DNA of 61,277 bases from Chloroflexota bacterium (GTDB lineage: Bacteria > Chloroflexota > Dormibacteria > Dormibacterales > Dormibacteraceae), in contig VBEF01000021.1 of the NCBI GenBank assembly GCA_005881275.1, positions 1-61,277 on the forward strand. The letters are read 5' to 3'. Of the stretch, positions 25,536 to 36,045 are shown one piece after another. The notes under the pieces are model-generated. The model worked only from the letters and a program-made list of their open reading frames with translations, ran no database searches and had not been told where the DNA came from. Within the stretch, counting starts at the first letter, position 1, and the number at the start of each line of letters is the position of its first letter. The position numbers and the translations under genes are program-made.

Positions 25536-26311
25536 TCACGTGGCCGTTCGACTGGACCGTGTACGCGGGCCTGGCCTTGCTCTTCTTCGGTCACGCCTGG
25601 CTTGCGCGGGGGGCCTCCGACGCTCAGCCCAGGCACACGGTGTACCTCCTCGCCGGACTTGCCACTTTGTGGATCGCGCTCGAGAGCCCAATCGACACGA
25701 TGAGCGACCGCTACCTGGACAGCGTCCACATGCTCCAACACGTGCTGCTCGGATTCGTCGCGCCACCCCTTCTGCTGCTGAGCCTGTCGCGGGAGATGGT
25801 GGCGCGAATCGTCCGCGCCCCTGGTGTGCGCCCGCTGACCGAGCCGGTGCAAGCGCAGGTCATCGCCGCCGCGGTCATGATCGCCTGGCACCTGCCGCCG
25901 CTCTACGACGCGACCCTCCGCAGCGAGGACCTCCACATCGTCGAGCACCTGACGTTCATCGGCGCCGGGCTGGCGCTGTTCTGGCCCGTCATCGAAGCCA
26001 CGTCGGAGCACGCCCGGTGGCGCATGTCGGCCGGGGCCAGGCTCGTCTACCTCTTGCTGGCGACCCTGCCGCAGGACGGCGTCGCGCTGGCCCTCATCTT
26101 CTCGCGCGTCCCCTTCTACGAGTTCTACACGCACGCACCGCGGCTGATCGAGGGTTTGACTCCCGTGATCGACCAGACCATCGCGGGAGCGGTGCTGATG
26201 ATCTTCGGCAAGGTGACGATGGCCGTCGCCGCTCTCGCGATCTTCTTCCGTTGGTTCGGGGCCGAGCACGGCTCTGACCGAGGGATAGAATCGCGGTTGG
26301 GGGTGCGGTAA
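25532..26311 (+). CDS. ctaG: Cytochrome c oxidase assembly protein, CtaG (caa3) family
   Basis: 259 residues and about seven membrane helices, with the caa3_CtaG pattern: DRYLDSVHMLQHVLLGFVAP, IAWHLPPLYDATLRSEDLHI, VEHLTFIGAGLALFWPVIEA, and LATLPQDGVALALIFSR. The spaced His residues are candidate copper ligands; in Bacillus CtaG is needed for active caa3 oxidase. Here it closes a coupled cassette of a cupredoxin-like protein, a thioredoxin-like protein and VKOR. Oxidase subunit genes lie in this window at 51.3-54.9 kb. ATG 25532 overlaps the VKOR stop. Confidence 0.9.
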   Translation: MITWPFDWTVYAGLALLFFGHAWLARGASDAQPRHTVYLLAGLATLWIALESPIDTMSDRYLDSVHMLQHVLLGFVAPPLLLLSLSREMVARIVRAPGVRPLTEPVQAQVIAAAVMIAWHLPPLYDATLRSEDLHIVEHLTFIGAGLALFWPVIEATSEHARWRMSAGARLVYLLLATLPQDGVALALIFSRVPFYEFYTHAPRLIEGLTPVIDQTIAGAVLMIFGKVTMAVAALAIFFRWFGAEHGSDRGIESRLGVR

Positions 26312-27676
26312 TTGAAGTACAGCGACAGCATCCTCGACCTCGTCGGCCACACCCCGCTCGTGCGCCTGCACAAGGTCACCGTCGGGCTGAAGCCCACGAT
26401 CCTCGCCAAGCTCGAGCAGCTGAATCCGGGCGGGAGCGTCAAGGACAGGATAGGCCTGACGATGATCGAGGACGCCGAGCGCACCGGCAAGCTGCGTCCG
26501 GGCGGCACCATCATCGAACCGACCTCCGGCAACACAGGGCACGGCCTGGCCATGGTCGCCGCGATCAAGGGCTACAAGATGGTCTTTGTCATGCCGGACA
26601 AGATGTCGGCCGAGAAGATCAGCCTGCTCAAGGCATACGGCGCCGATGTCGTGATCTGCCCGACCAACGTGGAGCGCTCCTCGCCGCAGTCGTACTACTC
26701 GGTCGCGGACCGCCTGGCGCATGAGATACCCGGCGCCTTTCAGCCCAACCAGTACTTCAACCCGCGCAACCCGGAAGCGCACTACCAGACCACCGGGCCG
26801 GAGGTCTGGGAGCAGACCGAGGGCCGGGTCGGCGTCTTCGTGGCCGGCATGGGCACGGGCGGCACGATCAGCGGCGTCGCGAAATACTTGAAGGAGCGCA
26901 AGCCGGGCGTGCACATCGTGGGGGCCGACCCAGAGGGCTCGCTCTACTCCGGACCCATCGCGCCCTACAAGGTCGAAGGTGTCGGTGAGGACTTCATGCC
27001 GGGCACGATGGACATCAAGTTGGTCGACCAGATCGTGCAGGTCACCGACAAGCAGTCCTTCGTGGCGGCGCGCAGGCTTGCTCGCGAGGAGGGGATCCTG
27101 GTGGGCGGCTCGTCGGGCCTTGCCATGCACGCCGCAATCGAGGTGGCGCTGACGCGCGGTCCCGAGGACGTGATCGTCGTGCTCTTCCCCGACACGGGCC
27201 GCAACTACTTGAGCAAGTTCTTCAACGACGAATGGATGCGGCAGAACGGCTACCTCGCCCGCCTCGGCGCGGTGCGGATCCGTGAGGTGCTCGACTCACA
27301 CCCAAAGGGTTTGCCGAAGCTGGTGACGGTCGAGGCGGGCAGGTCGGTGGGCGAGGCCATCGACCTGATGCAGCAGTACGGGATCTCGCAGCTGCCCGTG
27401 GTCGAGGAGTCGAACGGGCAAGGAGTGGTCGGCACGCTGCAGGAGCGCACGCTGCTCGACCGCGTCTACCGCGATCCGGCCATCGTCACCACGGCGGTTT
27501 CGGCGGCGATGGACGCGCCGCTGAGCCAGGTCGGTGTCGACTCGTCTCTGGACGATGCTTTCGAGCCGCTGCTGCGTGGCGAGCAGGCGGTGCTCGTGGT
27601 GGAGGGAGACAAGCCCGTCGCCGTGATCACGCGCGCCGACCTGCTCGAGTTCGTCGCGCACCGCGGTCAGGGCTGA
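26312..27676 (+). CDS. cbs: Cystathionine beta-synthase with CBS-domain pair
   Basis: PLP enzyme joining serine and homocysteine to cystathionine (or acting as a cysteine synthase). PLP Lys44 lies in NPGGSVKDRIG, the phosphate loops are PTSGNTGHG and GMGTGGTISG, and the LFPDTGRNYLSKFF stretch ends the catalytic core. Residues about 335-454 form two CBS modules, so regulation by a nucleotide such as SAM or AMP is likely. The TTG start follows the ctaG stop directly. A TAGAAT box at 26286-26291 could provide a separate promoter. The next gene is the gamma enzyme, so the pair makes cysteine from homocysteine. Confidence 0.93.
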   Translation: MKYSDSILDLVGHTPLVRLHKVTVGLKPTILAKLEQLNPGGSVKDRIGLTMIEDAERTGKLRPGGTIIEPTSGNTGHGLAMVAAIKGYKMVFVMPDKMSAEKISLLKAYGADVVICPTNVERSSPQSYYSVADRLAHEIPGAFQPNQYFNPRNPEAHYQTTGPEVWEQTEGRVGVFVAGMGTGGTISGVAKYLKERKPGVHIVGADPEGSLYSGPIAPYKVEGVGEDFMPGTMDIKLVDQIVQVTDKQSFVAARRLAREEGILVGGSSGLAMHAAIEVALTRGPEDVIVVLFPDTGRNYLSKFFNDEWMRQNGYLARLGAVRIREVLDSHPKGLPKLVTVEAGRSVGEAIDLMQQYGISQLPVVEESNGQGVVGTLQERTLLDRVYRDPAIVTTAVSAAMDAPLSQVGVDSSLDDAFEPLLRGEQAVLVVEGDKPVAVITRADLLEFVAHRGQG

Positions 27677-27680
27677 GCTT

Positions 27681-28835
27681 TTGCCGGAAGAAGAGGACAG
27701 CTGGGGTTTCTCGACCCGGGCCTTGCACGTCGGTCAGGGGCCGGACCCCGCAACCGGTGCGGTCGTCCAACCCATACACATGGCGACGACCTTCGCCCAG
27801 CAGGGCGTGGGCAAGCACCAGGGCTTCGAGTACTCGCGCACCGGCAACCCGACGCGCAACGCGCTCGAAGAATGCCTTGCCTCGCTGGAGGATGCGAAGC
27901 ACTGCCTGGCATTTTCATCCGGGCTCGGCGCAGAAACGACGCTGATGCTCCTGCTCAACCCCGGCGACCGCGTCGTCTACATGGAGGATGTCTACGGCGG
28001 CACGTTCCGTCTGTTCGACAAGGTGCTGAAGCGTTACGGGCTCGAGTTCAGCGCCATCGACGCATCCGATATCGACGCGGTCGAGAAAGCCATGACGCCC
28101 CAAACCCGAATGGTGTGGCTCGAGTCCCCGACCAACCCGCTGCTGCGCGTGGTCGACATCGACGCGGTGAGTGAGGTAGCCCACGGGCACGGAGCGATTG
28201 TCTGCGTCGACAACACGTTCGCCACGCCCTTCCTGCAGCAGCCATTGCATCTGGGCGCTGATGTCGTGGTGCACAGCTCGACCAAATACATCGGCGGGCA
28301 CAGCGATGTCGTCGGCGGGGCGATCATGACCGACAACGACGAGCTGGAAAAGCAGCTGCGCTTCCACCAGAACGCGGTTGGCGCGGTGCCGTCGCCGTTC
28401 GACTGCTGGTTGCTCTTGCGCGGCGTGAAGACGCTCGCCCTGCGCGTGGAGCGGCAGAGCCAGAACGCGATGGTGGTGGCGCAGGCGTTGCAGCAGAACA
28501 AAGCGGTGAAGCGTGTCTTCTATCCGGGACTGGAAGGGCATCCGAACCGCTCCGTCGCCGCCAGGCAGATGCGCATGTTCGGCGGCATGGTGAGCTTCGA
28601 GGTCGCGGACGAGCCGACCGCATTCCGCACCCTCCAGCGACTGAAGATCTTCGCCCTCGCGGAGTCGCTTGGCGCGGTCGAGTCGCTGGCCGAGCACCCG
28701 GCGCGGATGACGCACGCCTCGATCCCAGCGCAGGAGCGGCAGCGTGCCGGCGTGGGCGACGGCCTGATCCGGCTCTCCATCGGCGTCGAGGACGTGGCCG
28801 ACCTCATCGCCGACCTCGAATCCGCCCTCAGATAG
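27681..28835 (+). CDS. Cystathionine gamma-synthase/gamma-lyase family PLP enzyme
   Basis: 384-residue Cys/Met metabolism PLP enzyme. It has EYSRTGNPTRNALEECLA (substrate phosphate region), FSSGLGAETT, VCVDNTFATPF, and PLP Lys202 in HSSTKYIGGHSD. Next to cystathionine beta-synthase, the gamma-lyase role (cystathionine to cysteine) is favoured, but gamma-synthases look nearly the same. It starts with TTG 27681, four bases after the cbs stop, and belongs to the same transcript. Confidence 0.92.
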   Translation: MPEEEDSWGFSTRALHVGQGPDPATGAVVQPIHMATTFAQQGVGKHQGFEYSRTGNPTRNALEECLASLEDAKHCLAFSSGLGAETTLMLLLNPGDRVVYMEDVYGGTFRLFDKVLKRYGLEFSAIDASDIDAVEKAMTPQTRMVWLESPTNPLLRVVDIDAVSEVAHGHGAIVCVDNTFATPFLQQPLHLGADVVVHSSTKYIGGHSDVVGGAIMTDNDELEKQLRFHQNAVGAVPSPFDCWLLLRGVKTLALRVERQSQNAMVVAQALQQNKAVKRVFYPGLEGHPNRSVAARQMRMFGGMVSFEVADEPTAFRTLQRLKIFALAESLGAVESLAEHPARMTHASIPAQERQRAGVGDGLIRLSIGVEDVADLIADLESALR

Positions 28836-28847
28836 TCTTTTCTAGTC

Positions 28848-30515
<1,668 letters not shown>

Positions 30516-30538
30516 GCGGTTTGGCTTCCTTCTGTGCG

Positions 30539-30602
30539 CCGGATAGTCCGGACTATCCGGGGTTCACGGCGGGCAAATCGGCCGTTAGTCCGGACTATCC
30601 GG
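30539..30602. repeat. Two copies of the GGATAGTCC palindrome between convergent genes
   Basis: 30539-30560 is a perfect 22-bp palindrome identical in its core to the one at 15831-15850. Its two halves are CCGGATAGTCC and the reverse complement. A second, imperfect copy has the 12-bp core TAGTCCGGACTA at 30586-30597 followed by TCCGG. They fill the 108-bp gap between the 3' ends of ilvD and leuD, where a bidirectional transcription stop would be useful, but no T-rich tail is present. Confidence 0.75.
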
Positions 30603-30623
30603 GAATGACAACGCGGCCCGAGG

Positions 30624-31211
30624 TCATTTGACGGCGGGGAGCCACTCCGCGCGGCGCTTCTCGTAGGCAGCGATGTCCTTGTGGTGGCGTTCGACAAGCG
30701 CGATCTCGTCCAGGCCGCCGAGCAGGCACTCGCGCGCGAATGCGTCGATCTCGAACCGATAGCTGAAGCCATCGCCTCGCACCTGGCGCGCCTCGAGGTC
30801 GACGATCACCTCGGCCGTCGGATCCTCTGACACGAGGTCGATCAGGTGGCGCACCTGGCTGTCCGGGAGCGTGACCGCGAGCAGGCCGGTCTTGTAGCAG
30901 TTGGCGCGAAAGATGTCGGCGAAGCTCGGCGCGATGATCGCGCGGAAGCCGAAGTCGCGCAGGGCCCATGGCGCGTGCTCGCGTGACGAGCCGCAGCCGA
31001 AGTTCGCGCCGGCCACGAGGACCGGCGCGCCGGCGTACTCCGGCCGGTCCAGCACGAAGTCGCCTCGCGCGCGCCAGTCATAGAAAAGGAATGGGCCGTA
31101 CCCGGTCCGCTCGATGCGCTTGAGGAACTGCTTGGGGATGATCTGGTCGGTGTCGACGTCGGCAAGGTCCAGCGGCGCCATGCGCCCGGCAACGCGCTTG
31201 ACGGGTTCCAT
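30624..31211 (-). CDS. leuD: 3-isopropylmalate dehydratase small subunit
   Basis: Swivelling aconitase-like domain that completes isopropylmalate isomerase in leucine synthesis. The 195 residues include DLADVDTDQIIPKQFLKRI, GANFGCGSSREHAPWAL, and FADIFRANCYKTGLL, all typical of LeuD. The ATG directly follows the leuC TAG, so the two subunits are made together in stoichiometric amounts. Confidence 0.96.
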   Translation of the reverse strand: MEPVKRVAGRMAPLDLADVDTDQIIPKQFLKRIERTGYGPFLFYDWRARGDFVLDRPEYAGAPVLVAGANFGCGSSREHAPWALRDFGFRAIIAPSFADIFRANCYKTGLLAVTLPDSQVRHLIDLVSEDPTAEVIVDLEARQVRGDGFSYRFEIDAFARECLLGGLDEIALVERHHKDIAAYEKRRAEWLPAVK

Positions 31212-32597
31212 CTACAGCAGCTCTCGGACGTCGACAAGGTGCCCGGTGATCGCCGCCGCCGCCGCCATCGGCGGGCTCATCAGGTGCGTGCGTCCGCCTG
31301 AGCCCTGGCGCCCCTCGAAGTTGCGATTCGAGGTCGACGCGCACCGCTCGCCTGGGGCCAAGATGTCCGGGTTCATGCCCAGACACATCGAGCACCCCGC
31401 GTTGCGCCACTCAAAGCCGGCGGCTTTGAACACGAGGTCCAGGCCTTCCTCTTCCGCGGCGCGCTTGACCGACGTCGAGCCGGGGACGACCATAGCGCGA
31501 ACTTTCGGATGCACGCGGCGACCCTGGATCACCCCCGCGGCGGCGCGCAAGTCTTCGAGGCGCGCGTTGGTGCACGAGCCGATGAAGACGCGGTCGATGG
31601 CGATGTCAGCCAGTGCGGTTCCAGGCAGCAAGTCCATGTAGCGCAGGGCTCGCTCGTCGGTTTCCGAGCGCGGCGACGGCACGCGTCCTGTGACCGGCAC
31701 GACCTGAGCCGGAGTCGTGCCCCACGTCACGTGCGGTTCGAGCTTCGATGCGTCGAGCTCGATCACGCCGTCGAACTTCGCGTCCTGATCGGAGGCCAGC
31801 GAGCGCCAGTACTCGAGCGCCTTCTCCCAGGCAGCGCCTTTCGGCGCGTGGGGCTTGCCTTCCACATAAGAGAAGGTCGTGTCGTCCGGCGCCACCATCC
31901 CGGCCTTGGCGCCCCACTCGATAGACATGTTGCAGATGGTCATGCGGCCCTCCATCGAAAGGCCGCGGATCGTCGGGCCGCGGTACTCGACCAGGTGGCC
32001 CTGACCGGCCGACGTGCCCGTCCGGCCGATCAGACCGAGCACGATGTCCTTGGCGGTGACGCCCAGCGGCAGCTCGCCCTCGACGTTGACCGCGCGGTCG
32101 CCCTGCCGCTTCTGGGGGAGGCACTGGGTGGCGAGCACAAGCTCCACCTCGGAGGTCCCGATCCCGAAAGCCAGCGCCCCGAACGCGCCGTGCGTCGACG
32201 TGTGCGAGTCGCCGCAGACGATCAGCATCCCCGGCTGGGTCAGGCCCAGCTCGGGCCCGATCACGTGGACGATCCCCTGTCGCCGGCTGCCGATCTGATG
32301 CAGCGGGATGCCTTCCCGCCGGCAGTTCTCGGCCAGCACCTCCATCTGCTTCCGTGACAGGTCGTCGGCCGCCCGGACGCCCCCGCGGGTGGGAACGTTG
32401 TGGTCCATCGTCGCCACCGACAGATCCGGCCGCCGGACCTTGCGCCCGGCCAGCCTCAAACCCTCGAACGCCTGGGGCGAGGTCACCTCGTGGACGAGGT
32501 GCAGGTCGACGAAAAGCAGGTCCGGCTCGCCTTCCGCGGTACGGACCACATGGGCGTTCCACAACTTCTGGGCGAGGGTCTTGGCCTGGTTTGGCAT
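31212..32597 (-). CDS. leuC: 3-isopropylmalate dehydratase large subunit
   Basis: 461-residue aconitase-family subunit with the [4Fe-4S] ligands Cys342 ([10 protein letters not shown]), Cys402 and Cys405 ([11 protein letters not shown]), and substrate motifs [21 protein letters not shown] and [14 protein letters not shown] 32597 is where LeuC similarity starts; the open frame continues upstream through the regulatory region of the divergent ilv operon and is not coding there. A TAAAGT -10-like box on the minus strand (32614-32609) ends 11 bp before the ATG with no ribosome site, so the leader is only a few bases long. Confidence 0.96.
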   Translation of the reverse strand: MPNQAKTLAQKLWNAHVVRTAEGEPDLLFVDLHLVHEVTSPQAFEGLRLAGRKVRRPDLSVATMDHNVPTRGGVRAADDLSRKQMEVLAENCRREGIPLHQIGSRRQGIVHVIGPELGLTQPGMLIVCGDSHTSTHGAFGALAFGIGTSEVELVLATQCLPQKRQGDRAVNVEGELPLGVTAKDIVLGLIGRTGTSAGQGHLVEYRGPTIRGLSMEGRMTICNMSIEWGAKAGMVAPDDTTFSYVEGKPHAPKGAAWEKALEYWRSLASDQDAKFDGVIELDASKLEPHVTWGTTPAQVVPVTGRVPSPRSETDERALRYMDLLPGTALADIAIDRVFIGSCTNARLEDLRAAAGVIQGRRVHPKVRAMVVPGSTSVKRAAEEEGLDLVFKAAGFEWRNAGCSMCLGMNPDILAPGERCASTSNRNFEGRQGSGGRTHLMSPPMAAAAAITGHLVDVRELL

Positions 32598-32635
32598 CGG
32601 GAACGACAACTTTACGCACCACCAGGGCCGGAAAT

Positions 32636-32652
32636 TTGTGCCCTGGGCACAA
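32636..32652. promoter_or_regulatory. 17-bp dyad between leuC and the ilv leader
   Basis: TTGTGCCC and GGGCACAA form a perfect 8-bp inverted repeat around a single T. It lies between the leuC promoter region and the start of the ilv leader peptide (32691), so a repressor bound here could control both directions. The bound protein cannot be named from the sequence. Confidence 0.5.
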
Positions 32653-32690
32653 TCCGAACCGGGGTCTGGCTCGTTAACATCAACAACCTC

Positions 32691-32774
32691 ATGGCACAGC
32701 CATCGCGCCTGTTCGTACTCCTCCTTGGACTCCTGGGCCTTATTGGCATCCAAACGGGGGCACGCGCGAACTAG
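32691..32774 (+). CDS. ilv leader peptide (27 residues, rich in Leu/Ile/Val codons)
   Basis: An ATG is followed by 26 sense codons and TAG. Codons 7-20 read [14 protein letters not shown]: seven Leu, two Ile and one Val in fourteen codons. It is followed after 23 bp by an intrinsic terminator and then ilvB, which is the classical order for transcription attenuation by ribosome stalling. The sequence GGGGGC inside codons 22-24 (32756-32761) is identical to the 3' arm of the terminator. A TAACAT box at 32674-32679 may be the -10. Actinobacterial ilvB leaders are known to work this way; this peptide itself I do not recognise. Confidence 0.85.
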   Translation: MAQPSRLFVLLLGLLGLIGIQTGARAN

Positions 32775-32797
32775 CCAGAACCGCAAGATAGATCGCA

Positions 32798-32835
32798 AAA
32801 GCCCCCGACCGAAAGGCGGGGGCTTTCTCATTTTT
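32798..32835 (+). terminator. Attenuator terminator of the ilvBNC-leuA-pheA operon
   Basis: AAAGCCCCC (32798-32806) pairs with GGGGGCTTT (32818-32826), with an 11-nt loop, followed by CTCATTTTT. The alternative antiterminator is visible: CGGGGGC at 32755-32761, inside the leader peptide gene, is perfectly complementary to GCCCCCG at 32801-32807 (7 bp). A ribosome stalled on the Leu/Ile codons would leave CGGGGGC free to block the terminator. A ribosome that reaches the stop at 32774 would cover it and let transcription stop. Confidence 0.85.
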
Positions 32836-32859
32836 GAAGCAATAGGAGCCCGCCAAACC

Positions 32860-34545
32860 TTGACCGGAGCCGACATGATCCTGGAAGCGCTGGAGCGCGA
32901 AGGTGTCGAGTACATCTTTGGCTACCCGGGTGGCGCCAACCTGCCGATCTACCAACACCTGCCCGAGCACCCCAACCTCAAGCACATCCTGGTCCGCCAT
33001 GAGCAGGGCGCCGCGCACATGGCCGACGGCTACGCCCGCGCCTCGGGCAAGCCGGGAGTCGTGTTCGCCACGTCCGGTCCGGGCGCCCTGAACCTGGTCA
33101 CGGGACTCTGCACCGCCTACATGGACTCGGTGCCGATGATCGCCATCACCGGGCAGGTCGTCAGCACCCAGGTTGGGCGCGACGCGTTCCAGGAATCGGA
33201 CGTCATCGGCGCGACCAGCTCCGTCACCAAGCACAGCTACCTCGTGACCAGGATCGACCAGCTGCCTCGCGTCATCCACGAGGCGTTCCACATCGCCACC
33301 ACCGGCCGGCCGGGTCCCGTCCTGATCGATATCTGCAAGGACGTCCAGCAGGCCGATGCGGAGCGCATCACCCCGCAATACCTGGATCTCCCCGGCTACA
33401 AGCTGAACGGTCACGTCAACCTCGACCAGGCGCGGCAGGCCGCCCAGGCGCTGGCCGGAGCCGAACGACCGGTGATCCTCGCCGGGCATGGCGTCCTCCT
33501 GAGCCATGCGGAGCGGGAGCTGATGCAGTTGTCTGAGGCGGCGGCCGCCCCCGTAGGGACGACGCTCCTCGGCATCGGCGCGTTCCCGGTCAAGCACCCG
33601 CTGTCGCTGCACATGACCGGTTTCATGGGTACGGGCTGGTGCCTGAAAGCGGTCCAGAACGCGGACGTTTTGATGATGGTCGGCATGCGGGTCGACGACC
33701 GAGTCACCGCGAAGCTCTCCGAGTTTGCGCCCAACGTCAAGACGTTCATCCACGTCGACATCGACGAGTCCGAGATGGGGAAGAACGTGCGGCCTCACAT
33801 CGAGCTGGTCGCCGACGCGAGGCTGGCGCTCGAGGCGATGCTGCCTCACGTCGGCAAGGTCCAGGCGGACCGTGGCAATTGGCTGGCTCAGATCGACGAG
33901 TGGCGCGAGGAGCATCCGCTTCGCTACAGGCACTCGAACGGACAGCTCCAGCCTCAGGACGTGCTGATCGACATGTATCGCCGCGCCAAGAGCGAGGCGA
34001 TCGTTGTCGCCGACGTCGGCCAGAACCAGATCTGGGCCGCCCTCTGGTGGAACTACGACCGACCGGGCCTGTTCATCAACTCGGGTGGCTCGGGCACGAT
34101 GGGTTTCGCGCTGCCGGCCGCGATCGGCGCCAAGTTCGGCCGGCCTGACCTTCCGGTCTGGTGCGTCGCGGGCGAGGGCGGCTTTGTGATGACAGCGCAG
34201 GAGCTGTCGGTCGCGGTCGAGCACCAGCTCGACGTCAAGATCGTTCTCCTCAACAACTTCTCGCTGGGCATGGTCCGCCAGTTCCAGGACGACTTCTATG
34301 GCGGAGTGCGCTCCCAGGTCGATCTGACCCACATGCCTGACTTCGTGAAGCTTTGCGAGGCATACGGCCTGCCCGCACTTCGGGTCGAGAAGTTTGAGGA
34401 CATCGCGCCGTCCTTCGACGCCGCGGAGCGCACGAAGGGTCCGTTCCTGATCGACTTCCGCATCGACCCCGAGGCCAACGTCTACCCGATCGTCCCGCTC
34501 GGCAAGGGCCTCAACGAGTTCCGGGAGGCCCCTGAATATGCTTGA
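32860..34545 (+). CDS. ilvB: Acetolactate synthase large subunit
   Basis: ThDP-dependent enzyme making acetolactate and acetohydroxybutyrate, the first common step of branched-chain synthesis. About 561 residues: [18 protein letters not shown] (FAD/ThDP domain), catalytic Glu in [26 protein letters not shown], and the ThDP diphosphate motif [12 protein letters not shown] with [16 protein letters not shown] 32860 keeps the conserved LTGADMI start. ATG 32875, which has GGAG five bases before it, is an alternative that loses only five residues. It lies 25 bp after the attenuator and overlaps ilvN by 8 bp. Confidence 0.96.
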   Translation: MTGADMILEALEREGVEYIFGYPGGANLPIYQHLPEHPNLKHILVRHEQGAAHMADGYARASGKPGVVFATSGPGALNLVTGLCTAYMDSVPMIAITGQVVSTQVGRDAFQESDVIGATSSVTKHSYLVTRIDQLPRVIHEAFHIATTGRPGPVLIDICKDVQQADAERITPQYLDLPGYKLNGHVNLDQARQAAQALAGAERPVILAGHGVLLSHAERELMQLSEAAAAPVGTTLLGIGAFPVKHPLSLHMTGFMGTGWCLKAVQNADVLMMVGMRVDDRVTAKLSEFAPNVKTFIHVDIDESEMGKNVRPHIELVADARLALEAMLPHVGKVQADRGNWLAQIDEWREEHPLRYRHSNGQLQPQDVLIDMYRRAKSEAIVVADVGQNQIWAALWWNYDRPGLFINSGGSGTMGFALPAAIGAKFGRPDLPVWCVAGEGGFVMTAQELSVAVEHQLDVKIVLLNNFSLGMVRQFQDDFYGGVRSQVDLTHMPDFVKLCEAYGLPALRVEKFEDIAPSFDAAERTKGPFLIDFRIDPEANVYPIVPLGKGLNEFREAPEYA

Positions 34546-35056
34546 GATGAAGCCGAAACCAGCGGCCGCTCCGCTCCCCGTGAAGGGGAAGGAGACCAGG
34601 ATCCGTGTCCTCTCATTGCTTGTCGAGGACGGGCAGAACACGCTGACCAAGGTCTCGGGTGTGATCCGGCGTCGTGGTTTCCACGTCCGCGGGATCTCCG
34701 TCGGCCCGAGCCGGCAGCCCGGCCGTTCGCGGATCACGCTGCAGATCGACCACGGCCACGCCGAGGCCGATCAGGTGCGCAAGCAGCTCGAGCGGCTGGT
34801 CGAGGTCGTCGAGGTCGAGGACCTGACAGGCGACGAGGTGCACAGCCGTGAGCTGATCGTCGCCAAGGTTGCGGCCTCCGAGCTCGAGGCGCTGCTGCAG
34901 CGAGGCGCGAAGGTTCTGTCGACGGGGCCGGATGGCACGACGGTCGAGTTTTCCGGCGATGCCGATGAGGTTGGCGATTTCGTCAACGAGCTGGCGCGGC
35001 ACGGCATTGTCGAGGTCGTTCGCTCGGGGCCCGTGGTGATGAGGAGAACCGAATGA
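34538..35056 (+). CDS. ilvN: Acetolactate synthase small (regulatory) subunit
   Basis: 172 residues with an N-terminal ACT domain ([20 protein letters not shown], then [15 protein letters not shown]) and the C-terminal ALS_ss_C domain ([16 protein letters not shown]). It activates IlvB and confers valine feedback inhibition. The N-terminal 16 residues before the ACT domain are unstructured and Pro/Ala/Lys-rich. It overlaps ilvB by 8 bp and ilvC by 4 bp (ATGA), so the three products are co-translated. Confidence 0.95.
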   Translation: MLEMKPKPAAAPLPVKGKETRIRVLSLLVEDGQNTLTKVSGVIRRRGFHVRGISVGPSRQPGRSRITLQIDHGHAEADQVRKQLERLVEVVEVEDLTGDEVHSRELIVAKVAASELEALLQRGAKVLSTGPDGTTVEFSGDADEVGDFVNELARHGIVEVVRSGPVVMRRTE

Positions 35057-36045
35057 AGATCCACTACGAAGTCGACCTGCCGCAGCGGCTGGGCGAGCCT
35101 GTGGCGGTGATCGGCTACGGCAGCCAGGGTCGCGCGCACGCGTTGAACCTGCACGACAGCGGCGAGGACGTTCGCGTCGGTCTGTACCCCGGAAGCAAGT
35201 CGATCGAGCGCGTGGAGGCCGACGGCCTGCGGGCGGTACCTGTGCCCGAGGCGGTATCGGAAGCCTCGGTCGTCATGGTCCTGACGCCGGACGCGGGCCA
35301 GGGCAAGCTGTTCCGCGAGTCGATCGAGGCTCACCTCCAGCCGCGCTCGATGCTGATGTTCGCGCACGGCTTCGCGATCCACTTCGCGCAGATCAAGCCC
35401 AACCAGGACATCGACGTCGCGATGATCGCGCCGAAGGGCCCTGGCCACCTCGTGCGCAGCACGTACGTCGCCGGCCAGGGCGTGCCGGCGCTGATCGCGG
35501 TGCACCAGGACGCCACCGGTCATGCGTGGCAACGGGCCATGGCCTACGCGCGCGCGCTCGGCGCGGGCCGCGCCGGAATCCTCGAGACCACGTTCAAGGA
35601 AGAGACCGAAACCGACCTCTTCGGCGAGCAGGCGGTGCTGTGCGGTGGCGTGGCGTCGCTCGTGAAGACGGGTTTCGAGACGCTCGTCGAGGCCGGCTAC
35701 CAGCCCGAGCTCGCGTACTTCGAGGTCCTGCACGAGCTGAAGCTCATCGTCGACCTGATGTATCGGGGCGGGCTCGGCTTCATGCGCTACTCGGTTTCCG
35801 ACACCGCCGAGTACGGCGATTACGTGTCTGGGCCGCGTGTCATCGACGACCACGTGCGGCAGTCGATGCGCAAGGTGTTGGCCGAGATCCAGGACGGCAG
35901 TTTTGCCGAGCGCTGGCTCGATGAAAACTCGAACGGTCGCGAGAACTTCATGGCCATGCGCAAGAAGGACGCGGACCACCAGATCGAGCAGGTCGGGCGT
36001 GAGCTGCGCTCGATGATGACGTGGTTGGAGCCAGTGGAGAAATGA
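35053..36045 (+). CDS. ilvC: Ketol-acid reductoisomerase, class I
   Basis: Isomerises and reduces acetolactate. 330 residues, normal for class I: Rossmann loop [19 protein letters not shown], cofactor loop [10 protein letters not shown] (Ser/Lys/Ser pattern suggests NADPH), and C-terminal knotted domain with [19 protein letters not shown] and [17 protein letters not shown] holding the Mg2+ ligands. The start codon overlaps the ilvN stop (ATGA), and its stop overlaps leuA in the same way. Confidence 0.96.
   Translation: MKIHYEVDLPQRLGEPVAVIGYGSQGRAHALNLHDSGEDVRVGLYPGSKSIERVEADGLRAVPVPEAVSEASVVMVLTPDAGQGKLFRESIEAHLQPRSMLMFAHGFAIHFAQIKPNQDIDVAMIAPKGPGHLVRSTYVAGQGVPALIAVHQDATGHAWQRAMAYARALGAGRAGILETTFKEETETDLFGEQAVLCGGVASLVKTGFETLVEAGYQPELAYFEVLHELKLIVDLMYRGGLGFMRYSVSDTAEYGDYVSGPRVIDDHVRQSMRKVLAEIQDGSFAERWLDENSNGRENFMAMRKKDADHQIEQVGRELRSMMTWLEPVEK

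Noticed and set aside
28836-28847. Leaderless promoter for ilvD (TAGTCT before the ATG)
   Set aside because: The box is a poor -10, the gene is only 12 bp from the preceding one, and cotranscription explains it as well.
32308-32859. Upstream extension of the ilvB reading frame
   Set aside because: The frame is open by chance through the leuC 5' region and the attenuator; acetolactate synthase similarity begins only at about 32860.
32653-32860. T-box or other tRNA/metabolite riboswitch ahead of ilvB
   Set aside because: No T-box core or specifier-loop layout is visible; the translated Leu/Ile-rich leader with alternative hairpins explains the region.
32598-32915. N-terminal extension of leuC
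   Set aside because: It overlaps the ilv leader peptide and terminator, has no LeuC similarity and no better start; ATG 32597 fits the family.
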